From NCBI GenBank assembly GCA_942159475.1, contig OW804102.1, positions 36,958,873-37,022,872 of the forward strand: a DNA stretch of 64,000 bases, in the 5' to 3' direction. Of this stretch, positions 26,112 through 38,600 are shown in pieces. A program made the position numbers and the translations under genes. The notes beneath the pieces were generated by a model that did no database searches, had not been told where the DNA came from, and worked only from the letters and a program-made list of their open reading frames with translations. How positions within the stretch are numbered: position 1 is the stretch's first letter; each line of letters begins with the position of its first letter. The DNA comes from Sthenelais limicola. Its lineage: Eukaryota; Annelida; Polychaeta; Phyllodocida; Sigalionidae.

Positions 26112-26843
26112 ATATATTCTCATATCATATCGTATCATATCATTGAATAGTTTTTCTGGCGGTGTACTTTGATACATAAAATGACTGACATAGAGAGAAA
26201 AGGGATGTGGTAGATTTGGTCTAAGCGACAATGGAACTATTCATATTTGGACAGGTTATTTTGAAGCGATAAGAGAAGTTATAGTACCAGATTGAGAAAA
26301 CTTGTTATAGTAAGAATAGTAATTTTTAAACGAATGTCTGTTAAATCTAATTGGATAGAATATAGGCAACGCAATAAGACATACATATAGTGGAAATGCG
26401 CATTTGAAAATGAATGTTAACATGTTTATTCCCTTGATAGTAATAAAGAAAACAAAAGACAACCCAAACTATTCGACCATTTCATGTCTTCATCTTCCTT
26501 TCTTTTTTTAAAAAAAAGGGAGAAAACGTATTAATAATTACCACAGGTTACCTTTAAAATAGATTCAGTGTTTCTACAAAATATTGTATTAATCACTTTA
26601 TGATTATTATATAGATCTTTGTGAATAATAGGCAGACCAGAAAGGTAACGCATTCAAACTCTGGGTAGGCACTAGTACCAATAAATAATGCCCAAAGCCC
26701 TGTTGCAAGTCTACACCGGTTTCCCAAACTAGGTCAGGTAGTGACACGGTTGAGTGACCCGCCGTCATCAAATTGGGCAACGCGGAGCGACTATGCGGCA
26801 AGCGACCGAACTACAGAAGCGTGTGCAGAGGTATTTGTATTTA

Positions 26844-27082
26844 TGGGGGAAATCGCCAGAAAGTGTACAATTTGCCTTCTCCAATCGTCGCAAATACGTC
26901 AAATTTAAGCCGAAAATAATGTTCAAAATTTGGTTCAACATCGCCCAACAGATTATTTGAATCTGGGCAATATCAAATATATTCAGGTATACCTAGTATT
27001 GCCCATTTTGCTGTCTAATTTAGGTAGAATTTACTACATGTGTAGATCTACCGATTGAACATTTTTTTTAAAGATCTGACCC
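26844..27082. mobile_element. Family A MITE
   Basis: Left GAAATCGCCAGAAAGTGTAC and right AAAGATCTGACCC bracket the usual core. Confidence 0.72.
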
Positions 27083-27118
27083 TTATGTGTGTTTTTTTCA
27101 GCGATACATTAATGATGT

Positions 27119-27315
27119 GGGTCGGGTCGCCTATATATGTATAATTAGCAACTCTATACATTAGGGAATTTTGCTAAATTTGGCTGACAATTCTGTTATA
27201 GATTCTGCTGAAAATATATGCCGGCGTATCTGAGTGTATTTAGTATTAGGTTGAATTAAAATATGTGTTATCTTACGTTGATGTGTATTTTGAACTTCAT
27301 TTTTCTATTTAAGAT
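27119..27315. mobile_element. Family A MITE, right end lost
   Basis: Begins GTCGGGTCGCC and keeps the TTTGAACTTCATTTTTCT core. It is head-to-tail with the preceding copy, 36 bp apart. Confidence 0.6.
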
Positions 27316-27904
27316 AAGATAAAAGAAATATTTAATCGTCATAAGAGGGTTCAGACAAAAGGGTTGTAGTCATCTAAAAAAGATATCTCCCAGACCATGC
27401 CTTTCTTGTTTTCTTCTCTTGGTTACATAATATCTACTTCTACCTAAACTACGTACAGACAGGTCTGTGCAGGTAAATTACACAGTAAGCATCTGCTTCA
27501 GGGTAGTCTAAAGAGGTCTGAGTTACATTGTATAACAGTTTGTAATATAATAGAACGATTAATGTAAATTACAAGTGAATGAAAATTACAAAAGGTTCGT
27601 CTCAATATCAACACAAGTATCAATATTAATATCAATAATAACAGTTTCCTAACACCTTCACTCAATAAAGTAATGTGGAAGGTAAAAGAGAAACAGATGT
27701 GAGACTTCTGGCAACAGACATGGAAGAATGTATTGACCAACTGAAGTCATAAATACATTGTGGTAAATAGCTTCGATAATAGTCCCTAGATACTAGTAGA
27801 TAATAGAGATGTCCGAAAAACATGTACATCCAAGGGTAAAATGCTTAGTGCGTCTGGGTTGCACAGGTCAAGTAATTGATAGGGCCAAAGGCCGGATCCT
27901 GAGG

Positions 27905-28190
27905 ACTTTTTCAAAAGGCCAAAAAAAAAATAGGTGTGTTTCCGATTTACCCCCCCCCCCCCCCTACCTAGAAAAACCTTACCCTACCTAAACAATGTTT
28001 TACCATACCTGATTTTGTTGTTACCATATCTTACTTTTGGGGGATTTTTTGACAAAAAAAGCTTATCAAAGCAGGAAAACAGGTTTTCCGAACCCGGAAC
28101 TGTCAAAAAGCACATTTTCCATGTTTAAAACAACTATTGTTATGAAATATACAATTTTTTCAGTTCCTGAGAGGTGGTTTTTTTGGCCTA
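27905..28190. mobile_element. Family K element with C tract
   Basis: Bracketed by AAAAGGCCAAAAAAAAAATA and GTGGTTTTTTTGGCC. Holds a 14-base C run at about 27950 and CTACCTAGAAAAACCTTACC. A second copy is nested at 61121 in opposite orientation. Confidence 0.65.
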
Positions 28191-28512
28191 AGGAATCATA
28201 CCCCCCACCCCCTCCCCACTGGGCTCAAAATTGTATCGACAGAGTAACGCACGGTTTCCGAGGAGGACGGAGACACTCATTGGTCTCGATGTAAAACATA
28301 ATAAATTTTTCATGTCCGATCGATGGAAACGATGTCGCAAAAAAAGAGTGGTGTCTCACTCAACACAAACAATTTCGGAATTACGAAGGGTAATTAAAAT
28401 AGCAACACTTGGCGAATAAACACAGAATAAAAAGGAGTCCTTACATATTATATTATATATATATTATATTATATTATATTATATTACATTATATTATATT
28501 ATATTATATAGG

Positions 28513-28610
28513 GATTGGAACAAGGTGCTAGTAATGGAAAATTTATCGGACTTGATTGCTGCGGAATCGAGCCCAATAAATATTCAATTACTAGCACCGA
28601 GTTCAATTCG
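28513..28610. mobile_element. Family J TIR element
   Basis: Inverted ends around AAGGTGCTAGTAAT and ATTACTAGCACCGAG, with CCCAATAAATATTCAATTAC inside. Confidence 0.6.
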
Positions 28611-28937
28611 CTATTAATATTATTATATTTTAGTATATGCCCCTAGCATAGAAGAATTTTGAAATTTAAATCTTTGATTTTGGTTTTCAATCGTCATGAA
28701 GTATCTAAATGCTAAAAAAAATAAGGAGAGAAAGAAAGCGGATAGAGTGGCTTTAATCAAAGAGCGTAAATATTATATTTAAGTTGGAATTATGGTTGGG
28801 ATTTGTAATTGTGACATCCGAACCCTGATATATCTATCCATATTCCCATCAGATGGAGGCACCATGACTGGATCTAGTAGACATGTATGTATGCTATGAG
28901 TGGTATACACGATTCTCTACCCAATATTAGTACTTTA

Positions 28938-29292
28938 CTTATCCCCCCCTCCTCCCCTTTCCCCCTTCCCCTCTCCACCTTTCTCTCTCCCCTTTCCCCC
29001 TCCCCCTCTCCACCTTTCTCTCTCCCCTTTCTCCTCCCCCCTCTCCAACCTTCTCTCTCCCCTTTCTCCTTCCCCCTCTCCCCTTTCTCTCTCCCCCTTT
29101 TCTCCTCCCCCGCTCCACCTTTCTCCCTCCCCATTTCTCCCTCCCCCTCTCCCCCTTTCTCTCTCCCCCTTTCTCCCTCCCCCTCTCCCCCTTTCTCTAT
29201 CCCCTTTTCTCCCTCCCCCTCTCCCCCTTTCTCTCTCCCCCTCTCCACCTTTCTCTCTCCCCTTTCTCCCTCCCCCTCTCCACCTTTCTCTC
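28938..29292 (+). repeat. Polypyrimidine minisatellite, unit about 35 bp
   Basis: Units such as CTCTCCACCTTTCTCTCTCC followed by CCTTTCTCCTTCCCC repeat about ten times; all C/T apart from a few A and one G. Open frames on either strand are artefacts. Confidence 0.88.
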
Positions 29293-29639
29293 GGTGTGTC
29301 GGTGTGTCTTTGTATAAAGCTAATTCCCCATGTCTGCGATTTTTTTAAAACAAAGTTTTACATGATTTTATTGACAAATGTTCACATGCTGTGACTCGTA
29401 CTTAACTGTCTTTTACATTGTAAACTTGCGCTGTACTGCCTAATATAGATGTGCCCATGATTTAAAAGTCACACACATATTGTAAAAGTTGTGCTGTATT
29501 GCCCAACTTATCAAGCTGTCTCTGTTAACCAGATCAATTTATAAGATCTGTTATTTAATCTTTTAGTCATTTTACTTCTAAGTCATTTAATTAGCTTTAG
29601 TTCTTAGTTTGTCCTACTAGTTTTTTCAAAATTTCTGGT

Positions 29640-29795
29640 AACTACTGGAAGAAATGGTACCATGCGGTACCATAGAGGTATGTCGACCCATTTGTCTATT
29701 TTATCGCCTTATTCAATTGTACTCACTCCTGTACCCTTGATCATGACAAATAAAAAACTTCTTATCTTATCTTATCTTATCTTATCTTATCTTAA
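29640..29795 (+). mobile_element. LINE/SINE 3' tail ending in (CTTAT)n
   Basis: Contains TTGATCATGACAAATAAAAA followed by seven CTTAT units, typical of a retroposon 3' end. A second copy ends at 42620 (GATAAATAAAGTAGTTCTTA then CTTATCTTATC) after GGTAACGGCGGGGAGAACTG. Related tails lie at 13134-13215 and 56477-56590 (GGTAACG.TGGAAGA..TGGA). Confidence 0.6.
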
Positions 29796-30421
29796 CTAGC
29801 AGTAGCACCGTTTAAAAAATAACAAAGATACTTCATTGTCAAAGATTCCGATGATGTAAATATTCATTGAATTGAATTGAATTCAATATATCCTGCCAGC
29901 CTCGATCCCACTCACTGGACGATAATTAGATGTGTCCTAAAATCGGCGACTGGGTCTTTGATATCGCCGACTGGGAGAACGTCACCGGGTATAGATCACT
30001 GCGTAAGCAGAGCTTCCGGTGTAAACTCAGCGAATGCTGCACATGACCTGCCATAGCTGCATGTGTGGGAGCACTGTATGTAAACTATCTCTGCTACTAA
30101 TCTTGTTCCATATCACATTGACAGACATCTCCTGCCAGTGAAGACGGGCCAAATATTCAGGGTTTAAGGTACGGTAGCATTCAATATTCATGTTTATTTT
30201 GTCTGTGCAGGTGAATGTACAGGTGCATGGACAGGTGAGGATATGGAACACGGGTGATGGTATTCATACATGTAGAGAGACGCATGAGAGGGAACTCACT
30301 CATCAACCATCCCTGGATCTTGCATGCGATTGTTTATATGGAATACAGCGCGCATAGGTTCATATATACGGTAATCATATGACTGCGTGTTTACAGGTGT
30401 GCACATGCAGACCACCCTTTT

Positions 30422-30620
30422 AGGGTGGTCTCCACTGGCTGCTGTAAGTCTGCGGTAAGCCTTGCGATGTTGTTGTGCTGGTTCTGTAGATGGAGAGGAG
30501 TGACGAGGTTCTCCCTACATGGTTCACTGGCCACCTCGCCACCCCTCTCGGCCTACAGAACCAGCACAACATCGCAAGGCTTACTGTAGATTGTACCGCA
30601 GCCAGTGGAGACCCCACTTA
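30422..30620. mobile_element. Family C foldback element
   Basis: Termini GGTGGTCTCCACTGGCTGC and complement, arms about 75 bp long (including GTAAGCCTTGCGATGTTGTT and GTGCTGGTTCTGTAG), small loop with GGTTCACTGGCCACCTCG. The whole copy can fold into one hairpin. Confidence 0.8.
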
Positions 30621-30872
30621 AGTGATAATTTAAGTTTTAAGTTTTTGGAAGGAATAGGGGGAATAGGGAAAGCTGGGAGGGATCTCACCCGTACCTTGGA
30701 TTAATTCTAATGAATACGGTGTATGCAGGCCATATATGAGAACCAGGTAGATAGAGGGGGTGGGGGTGGGGGTGGGGGTAGGGGAGTGGGAGTGGGAGAC
30801 AGAGAGAGGGGGACCTAGGGTAAGGGAGAGAGACGGGGTAGAGGGAGAAATAAAAGGGAGGGAGTGGGCAAT

Positions 30873-31128
30873 TAGAGCCTGAGTTTATTGTCCGAGCTGG
30901 CCCTCTATGCCTGACGGGAATCCTGTCGAGGCCGGAGGCCGAGACAGGTTCCTGAAGGCATAGAGGGCCAGCTCGGACAATAAACTCAGGCTCTAATGGC
31001 TTTAGTCCCCGTTGGTTGGGCTGTTTACCGGAAGTTCTCTAGGCATAGAGGGCCAGCGGGACCGGTAGTGACCACTGGCCCTCTATGCGTCTATAACGGG
31101 CCAGCTCAGACCAACCAACGGGGACTAA
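30873..31128. mobile_element. Family I: double-hairpin element
   Basis: Two adjacent inverted repeats. Hairpin 1 (30873-30995) has 40-bp perfect arms beginning TAGAGCCTGAGTTTATTGTC. Hairpin 2 (31001-31128) has arms beginning TTTAGTCCCCGTTGGTTGG. Both share the block GGCATAGAGGGCCAGC near the arm centre. Non-coding and GC-rich against the surroundings. Confidence 0.82.
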
Positions 31129-31976
31129 GGCCGGAGAGAGACAGCTATAGAGAGAGGGGGACAAACAGAGAGAGTGGGGGGTGGGGGGTGGAGGAGAGGG
31201 AGGGAGGGAGACAACGACAGATAGTGGAGAGAAAACGAGGGAGAAAGAAAGAGGGAGATGCAGAGCGAGAAACAAGAGAGAGAGAGAGAAAGAAAAGGGA
31301 GAGGGAGTGAGAAAGATAGATGAGAAACAGATAGAGACGCATAGTGAAAGAGAGAGAGAGAGGGAGAAATAAGGAGGGGGAGGGGAAGGGAGAACGAAAG
31401 GGAGAGAGAGAGAAAGAACTTGGAAAACCTAATTAGTAATACAGGTGCCAATAACCTATTCAACTCACCACCCCTGAATCCGTCATGGGTGTTTTTTTGT
31501 TTACATACGGTATATGCCCTGACCTGATAAGACACCACAGTGGTTTGGCAGATATCAAACACTCTTCCACTCTTTCTGTTATCTTAAAGATTTCATTCCG
31601 ACAAGACACTTCTACTCAGATCTGATCTATTTATTCAGCGTATGTATTCCATTCAGTTTTATCAGCAACAGGCCCTTGGCAATATGGTACATGGGTTATA
31701 CTAACACACCCTATATTGCGTTAGGAAAAGGCATGCCTTATTTGGTTGCATATTCTTAAAATGTATTTGGGATCGGCATTGTGAGAAGAATATAAGGAAC
31801 TGTTCATTTTTAACCACTTTTTTCTGCAGACTCTCTAGAGTGGGTGGGGGGCATCTTTTTTCTGCGGACTCTGAAGTGTGTGTGTGTGGGGGGGGGGGGG
31901 CATCTTTTTTGGCACAGACTCAGAGCTACAATGATGCAGAGGTGGGGGGTCATGTAATTCTGCACAGATATTCAAG

Positions 31977-32034
31977 GCGGGGGAGGGGGAGGGGGAGGGG
32001 GAGGGGGAGGGGGAGGGGGAGGGGGAGGGGGCAA
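31977..32034 (+). repeat. (GGGGGA)n tract
   Basis: Nine GGGGGA units, able to form G-quadruplexes. Flanked by a looser G-rich tandem (31835-32090) with units containing GGGGGCATCTTTTTT and CTGCAGACTC. Confidence 0.9.
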
Positions 32035-32601
32035 GATATTTTGCACAAGACTTTAAAGGGTGTCTGTGGGGGAGGAGGGGGCGTTTCTTGTGCCTTTAAA
32101 TGGGGAATCAGACCATTCCAACACGATCCAAAGGCTTGATCCATGTATGACACACATTTTGAGTGTTGCTGGAATGAAATCAGGTCAAGTTTGTTTTAAC
32201 GGCTTCTGGGTCTTGTATGGAAAGCCATGTGTGCTTGTTTCATTTAGGCAGGTCGGGGAAGCGATGTGGGAGCTTCACTAATGGCTAATTTGTCTAATTA
32301 TCACACCTGAGAGCGACACAAAACCAGCAATGGATATTCCCTGACAGGGTATCCGTTTTCTAGGTTTATATATGTACTAAAAAAAATATATGAAACACGA
32401 TACATGATGCTTTGAAAACCAAAATCCTTGTTGCTACTTTCATTTTTTCTGTCACACATCACTCAATACATTTAATATAGCAATACTAGAGGATAGTAGT
32501 ATTGCACTGACAACCTTGAAAAGATAAATATTGAAAGATAAATAATGTAAAAGTAAATAAAGATATTGAGTGACAGTAATACCTATAATTACAGAGACAG
32601 C

Positions 32602-35600
32602 ATGGCTAGTACAGTGAGGAATGTGACACTGGACACGGCAGATGCCGACCTGGTCATCAGTTATGTAGAAGGACAAGGCTATACCAAGGTGGGTTAAATT
32701 CTTTATAAACAGGAAATATTGACTTGTTGTTATTTAAAACATGAAATATGCTTAAAATATAGCATAATTCTTGTGAGACTGGGGAACTAAACTAAAAAAG
32801 AAACCATAGAAGAACAAGAGCCTGGGTTCGTTTTGTTAGTTGACATTATTATAGTCATTATTTTTCAGTTTAAAAAAAGCTATATATTGGGGTGTCAGAC
32901 TGCGTACAATCGTCAGATCATATCATTAGTACACATGTAGTAGAGTCCATTTGCTATCACATTGATTCAAAGAATCATATGGTTGTGTTGAACAGTATAT
33001 ATGGTCAATTCTATTTTTTTGGCGTCCATATGGTTTTTGCATGATATCGTCAGTAATATTGACTTTAGACATGATTTTTGAGATTCAATGAATCCGCCAT
33101 GAAAAATGCCACAATCCGAACCCTACTTTTAAGGGTCTAAAATGAATATTAACAATTCTAGCTTTAGAAAACCTCCTAAAATAGGCCATTTTAACAATAA
33201 GGTACAAAAAAATGTCCATTTGTCATGTAGAAAGAACATAATAAATGGATATATGTAGAGCAAATGTGTTATAATTCTGTAGAAAAAATACTTTTACATA
33301 TTATATAATGTTTTTAGGGATTCTATTTGAAAATGTTATGTATCTTTTTGATAGGTATGTAATAGTCAACCCTGTGCATACCGTGCGTATGCCTAGACGT
33401 TGTGTCCTCAATTTTATTTAAATTATAAAGGTTGTTTAGGCAAATATGTAGTCATATGATAGACACACTACTCTAGTTTTAAATAAAACCAGGAAAACCC
33501 ACCAATCTGCCACCGCACTCTACTTATTAATGAAATAGTAAAGACACATACCCTATAGTCAACTTTTCTGCATACCATGCGTATGCAATGTATACATCCA
33601 TATCTCAGCAAATTAACATATTTAACTTTAAACATGTAGACATAAGTTGGACCCTTATCCAAGGTAATAAACAAGGTATCTCCCATTTTTGTACCCAAAG
33701 CACATTTAAAATAATTAGCAGGATTATTAGAAACATGCCATGCATATGCCTATACCGTGCGTATGCCATTGTTCATAGAAATGGGGAATATTAGACAATT
33801 GCATATTATTTATTCATAAAAATGGAAATTAATGCTAAGACGTCCCTGCTGCTATAAGTTAAGAGATTCAGAACTTTTATAAGGGTATTTTTGACTGTTT
33901 GATATAACCTTTTTAAAAGTATTCAGCTTGGCCTAGAAGGCATTATCATTAAGATGACCCATGGCAATAAAATATGATGTGTTACAGGCAATTGAGTCGG
34001 AGAACTTATATCATTCACTATTATATTTATATTATAAGAACCCTTGCACAAAATGTATTCATTCCTCAGGTTCTCAGTGATTCAGGTAATATGAAAGTAT
34101 TACCACTTTTGGGGACTGTGTATTAAATATATGCCTGGATATCTTAGGTTATTCTGAGGGTATATCTAAGTAATTTTAAAAACAATTCAAATGCTATAAG
34201 TCACCCTAGAATGTTTCTTGAAATTGCCAAGTTCAAATATGACTCTTATGAGTTTTACAAATGTTTTCAACCCAAATACCTACACCATGCATATGCCTGA
34301 ATATGCATACCGTGCGTATGCATGGAGGGAAAGAGAAATTCCCATTGGAAATAGATATTCAGTTCTTGTACTTAATGGAAAATTATATCTGATAGGGGTC
34401 AGGCTAAAATCATTATCAATATAGATCTATACTATTATAAAAAAACAAACAACTGCAAACTGAAGCTAATTAAACTTGTTTTTCTCATCTGTTATACCGT
34501 GCGTATGCCTTAGGCTAAGAGTTCATAATGTATTAAAATCCTTTGTAGAATTCCTGTTATCTTTTACATGATATGATAGACGTTCTGAACTACAAATTAG
34601 AATAGGCAAATAATTATACATGGTTGATACAGTAAAGTTAAACACTATTATGTAATGTACTCAAAAGAGAATAATTTCCCCAAAAAAACACCAAGATTTC
34701 GAATCCATTATTATTATCTAAAAATAATTTAATCTTATATCTGTGACTCTGAGAAAAATAAACGTATATATTCATCATATTATGAAACAAGAAATCAAGA
34801 AATGTATTGATGTATTTAGTAAAATTCGGCAGAATTTGAATAAATCACTAAGCATACGCATGGTATACATAGTTTGGGCTTCATTTGACATATTTCCTAT
34901 AGCTCAACTAATTTCCAGAGATAACCTTACCAATTAATGCACAAAATCCCTTCAGAATATCTAGTTTCATGATACACCAATAACTTCGGATTCAGACCTG
35001 TTTGAAAATTGACCGTTTTTCACCCCACTGGACGCCAAAAAAATAGAATTGACCATATATATAAGCCTCATATTTGTCTTAGATTTGCTTTATTTGAGCA
35101 GATTGGTGACGGCGAACTGTACATCTGTAATGACCCTCTGTTCTCTTGGGGAATAAATATAACAACAAAACTTGTATATTTTATTATTACTCTGTTTAAT
35201 CAAAGTTCCTGGAGAGATCTGATTAATTCGTTCATATGTACGTCAATGTTTATTTCACATCTGGAATAGAGTGCATAAACAAGTATATCACAACAGTAAA
35301 TAGAAGTAGTGGTCTATAACTTATAGCCCCACCTTGTGGATAATACCTATAATATAGTCTGTCCGAAAAGTAGTTGACAGAGGATTCCTTTGTCCCTTTA
35401 AGAAGCCCAGTGAGCCGCTCTTTGTAATCAACCATGGGGAAACAGGACCAGTATAACCACCTCTTCCTACCTTGTAAGCAAAACAGCTGCTGCACATGGG
35501 ACACAGATAGCGCAATACAATACAGCTGTATAATTGGCCATAAACGGCGATTCATGGGGCAAAAGTTTGAAGTAAAAACTCACCCACTTTTCCCTCTTCT

Positions 35601-38600
35601 TAAAGGAATCAAGAAATCCCGTGTCAACTACTTTTCGGACAGAGTATAGAAAGAGACGTTAGTAGTATAGGAAATACATAATTGTCTATGGCACCACACA
35701 TCTTCAGGCATCCATCATTACAATTACAATAATAAGGGTCAGATCTTCAGAAAATGCACAATTGGCAGCTCTACACATTTAGTAAATTCTGCTATATGAA
35801 ACTGAAAAATGGCCAATGCTTGCTATATCTCAATATATTTGATATTGCCTAGATTCAATCAATCTGTATGATTATGTTAAACTGCATTTTGAAAGTCATT
35901 TTTGTCTTAAATTTGCGTTATTTGATAGGATTGGAGAAGGTGAATTGTACATTTTTTGACGATTTCACCCATGACTAAGAGCTTGACTGTAAAGGGTGGT
36001 CTCCACTGGCTGCGGTAAGCCCTGCGGTAAGCCCTGCGGTAAGCCTTGCGATGGTGTTGTGCTGGTTCTGTAGGTGGAGAGGAATGACAAGGTCCTGCCT
36101 ACATGGATCACTGGCCATATTAGGTAGGACCTCGCCACTCCTCACAAACACAGCACCATCGCAAGGCTTACCACAGAGCTTACCGCAGAGCTTACCGCAG
36201 CCAGTGGAGACCACCCTTAATGCTTACCCGCACTACCAATCCTCTTTTATTGTAACTCCAGGCTGTACAGGCCGCCTGTAACCTGCAACTCTTCGACCTG
36301 CTGGCAGGTGGCGCCACGTCCGCTGAGGAGCTGGCTGCACCACGTGACTGGGACGCTGTGACGTTGGACTGTTTGCTGAGCCTGTGTACCTCCATGAAAC
36401 TGGTGAAGAAACTCAAGAGGCAAGATGGCGCTTGTGAGTCGTTGTTCTTAAAGCTGGCTTAATTCTTATTCTGTTTTATTTATTCAGAATGGGTCAGGAC
36501 TATATTTTAGAACACAAAATTATTTAATTATGTACTGTCATGTACATTTATTTTCCTTACTGTTTTGCAGTAAATTACTCTACTCAACATATTCAATTAT
36601 TTTTTTTAATTCTGCAACTCATTTGTGTGTTAATACTATTGTCCTTAGAGAACTACATTCATTCCATATCAGCCTGAGGCCCAATATGACCGTCGTATCG
36701 GCCTCAGGACTGAGTTGCAATGTCAGTGTTAACTCAATGGGCCATTCGTATTGACCACATTCAAAGGTGAAATAAAATAAGGAGTTGCTCTGCCTAGATG
36801 CCTATGATATGAGTAGATATGTTGCTCTCCCTAGATGCCTATGAGGTGCTGGGGCCAGGCCGACTACTGATGAAGAATGAAGAAGGTCCAGCTACACTAT
36901 GGGGGTTTGCCCAGTGGGGAGGTATGTCTTCTACTTGGAAGGATTTCGAGAAGGCAATTAAGAAAGGTAAATATTCCTATAAAACAGGGCTCGCAGGGCA
37001 AAGGGTTGACAGAAACTTGTCACACATAGAAGTAACAATTCCCCACTTTCCCCTCTTCTTAAAGAAGGCCGTTTAGCCCGTGTCAACTACTTATTGGACA
37101 GACTATAGATTGCATGCATAATTTGCATGCGCCACTTCGCCATTACGTTTGCTTCGGATTTCAAACTACTGAAGGGCCCCCATTCACATTTGCCACTGCC
37201 TATATATTTTCTGGCTTTGGCCTCAGATCATGGTTAATACATCTTATCATTAGTAACCTCTAAACAACTTATTTTCGATAGAAAAAGAAGACAAGCCTGG
37301 TCATGGACATAGCCATGGTGATAGTGAGCATTCCGAAGGTCATGAGCATTCCAAGGAGCATTCCCATGATAACGGTGCTGAGAAGGACACCAAGCCCTGG
37401 GATCAGGTTCCACTGCATATGTTCCGGATGATGGATGGGATGGGGCAGAGTTATGTTGGTGAACTTATGAAGCAGATGGATTTACAACAATACAAGACTG
37501 TGGTAGACATTGGCGGTCAGTATGTTCTCTTATCACTGGTGACTTGCTGACAGCTGACAGCTGAGGCATTTCCTTTTTTCAAGCAACCCTTATTATTTGT
37601 GATGTGTTTCGGAAAAGTCGCCAAAAATGGATTTTGAGATACCATCATATTTGAACAGATGGGATCAGGCCGATTCCAATGATAGTCAACAGTTGGACAT
37701 CTAATAACTATTTCTATGTTTTAAGTTTGATATTTTTATTTTTGAAAAAAAAAGGTTTGAAATATTTCTGGGTGGACAATTACTAGAACAGTAGCTAAAT
37801 ATTCTTTATAAAATGAACTTAGATATATACACGAATATATTCAATGCACTGTCTTGAAATTTGATAAATATATTTATGCTACAAACCGCGTTAAGCATCC
37901 CAAAATGAAAACATTTCCACAAAGATAGCTTGTGAATGAAACACTTTGCAAAATATCAATTTAGCGACTTGTGACTAACTTTCCTGTAACACATCACATA
38001 CTCTCCTGAGTCTGAAGCCACAGAAGTAGTTTCCGATCAAGCTGATTTAACGTTGTTGAACCTTTGCAAATATTAAAGACCTAAAAGGCCAATTTCTATT
38101 ATTCTATGTGTGAAAATATTCTCTATAATTATAGGTGGACAATCGTACACATATTTCATTGAATATCTGTTTGAGTACCTATATTTATATGTAGAAAAGA
38201 AACTAAATCTCTTACTTCTTACTCTGGTAAGAATGACTCCTTCCTACATGGAATTTAGAAATGGTGTAAAAGGAAAACTAAGGTGAGGTGGATAGGAGGG
38301 GTAGAGAAGGAAAGGGGGAGAAAGGGATGTAGATAATATAATAGGAGAACAACTAAAACTCAGCATGTAATTCTTCTACGACAGCTGGGTCAGGGATAGC
38401 GGGTCTGACACTGCTCAAACAGTACCCCCACATGACAGTTACCCTGCAAGATGGAGAGGGACCACTCAAGGTTGCCAAGGATCATTTTGTACCCAAGGAA
38501 TTGGTGGACAGGGTCTCCTACTTACCAGGTATATACTGTTATTATATTGCAACCTATTTAACATATATATATAGAGTGGCATTTGCCATCTCTGGGTACA

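Larger units (their letters stand above)
24317..32601. other. Gene-free repeat-rich spacer
   Basis: Divergent upstream region of the lysine-rich (minus) and methyltransferase (plus) genes. Beyond the listed elements it holds reverse-oriented retroposon ends near 24530-24670 (ACTTTATTCAG) and 25730, a TATAT microsatellite at 28443-28510, and GA-rich tracts at 30755-30870 and 31130-31420. No exon recognised. Confidence 0.5.

Noticed and set aside
28874..29394. Frames of 124-164 residues over the CT tract
   Set aside because: Low-complexity Ser/Pro/Leu or Gly/Glu/Lys strings caused by the repeat.
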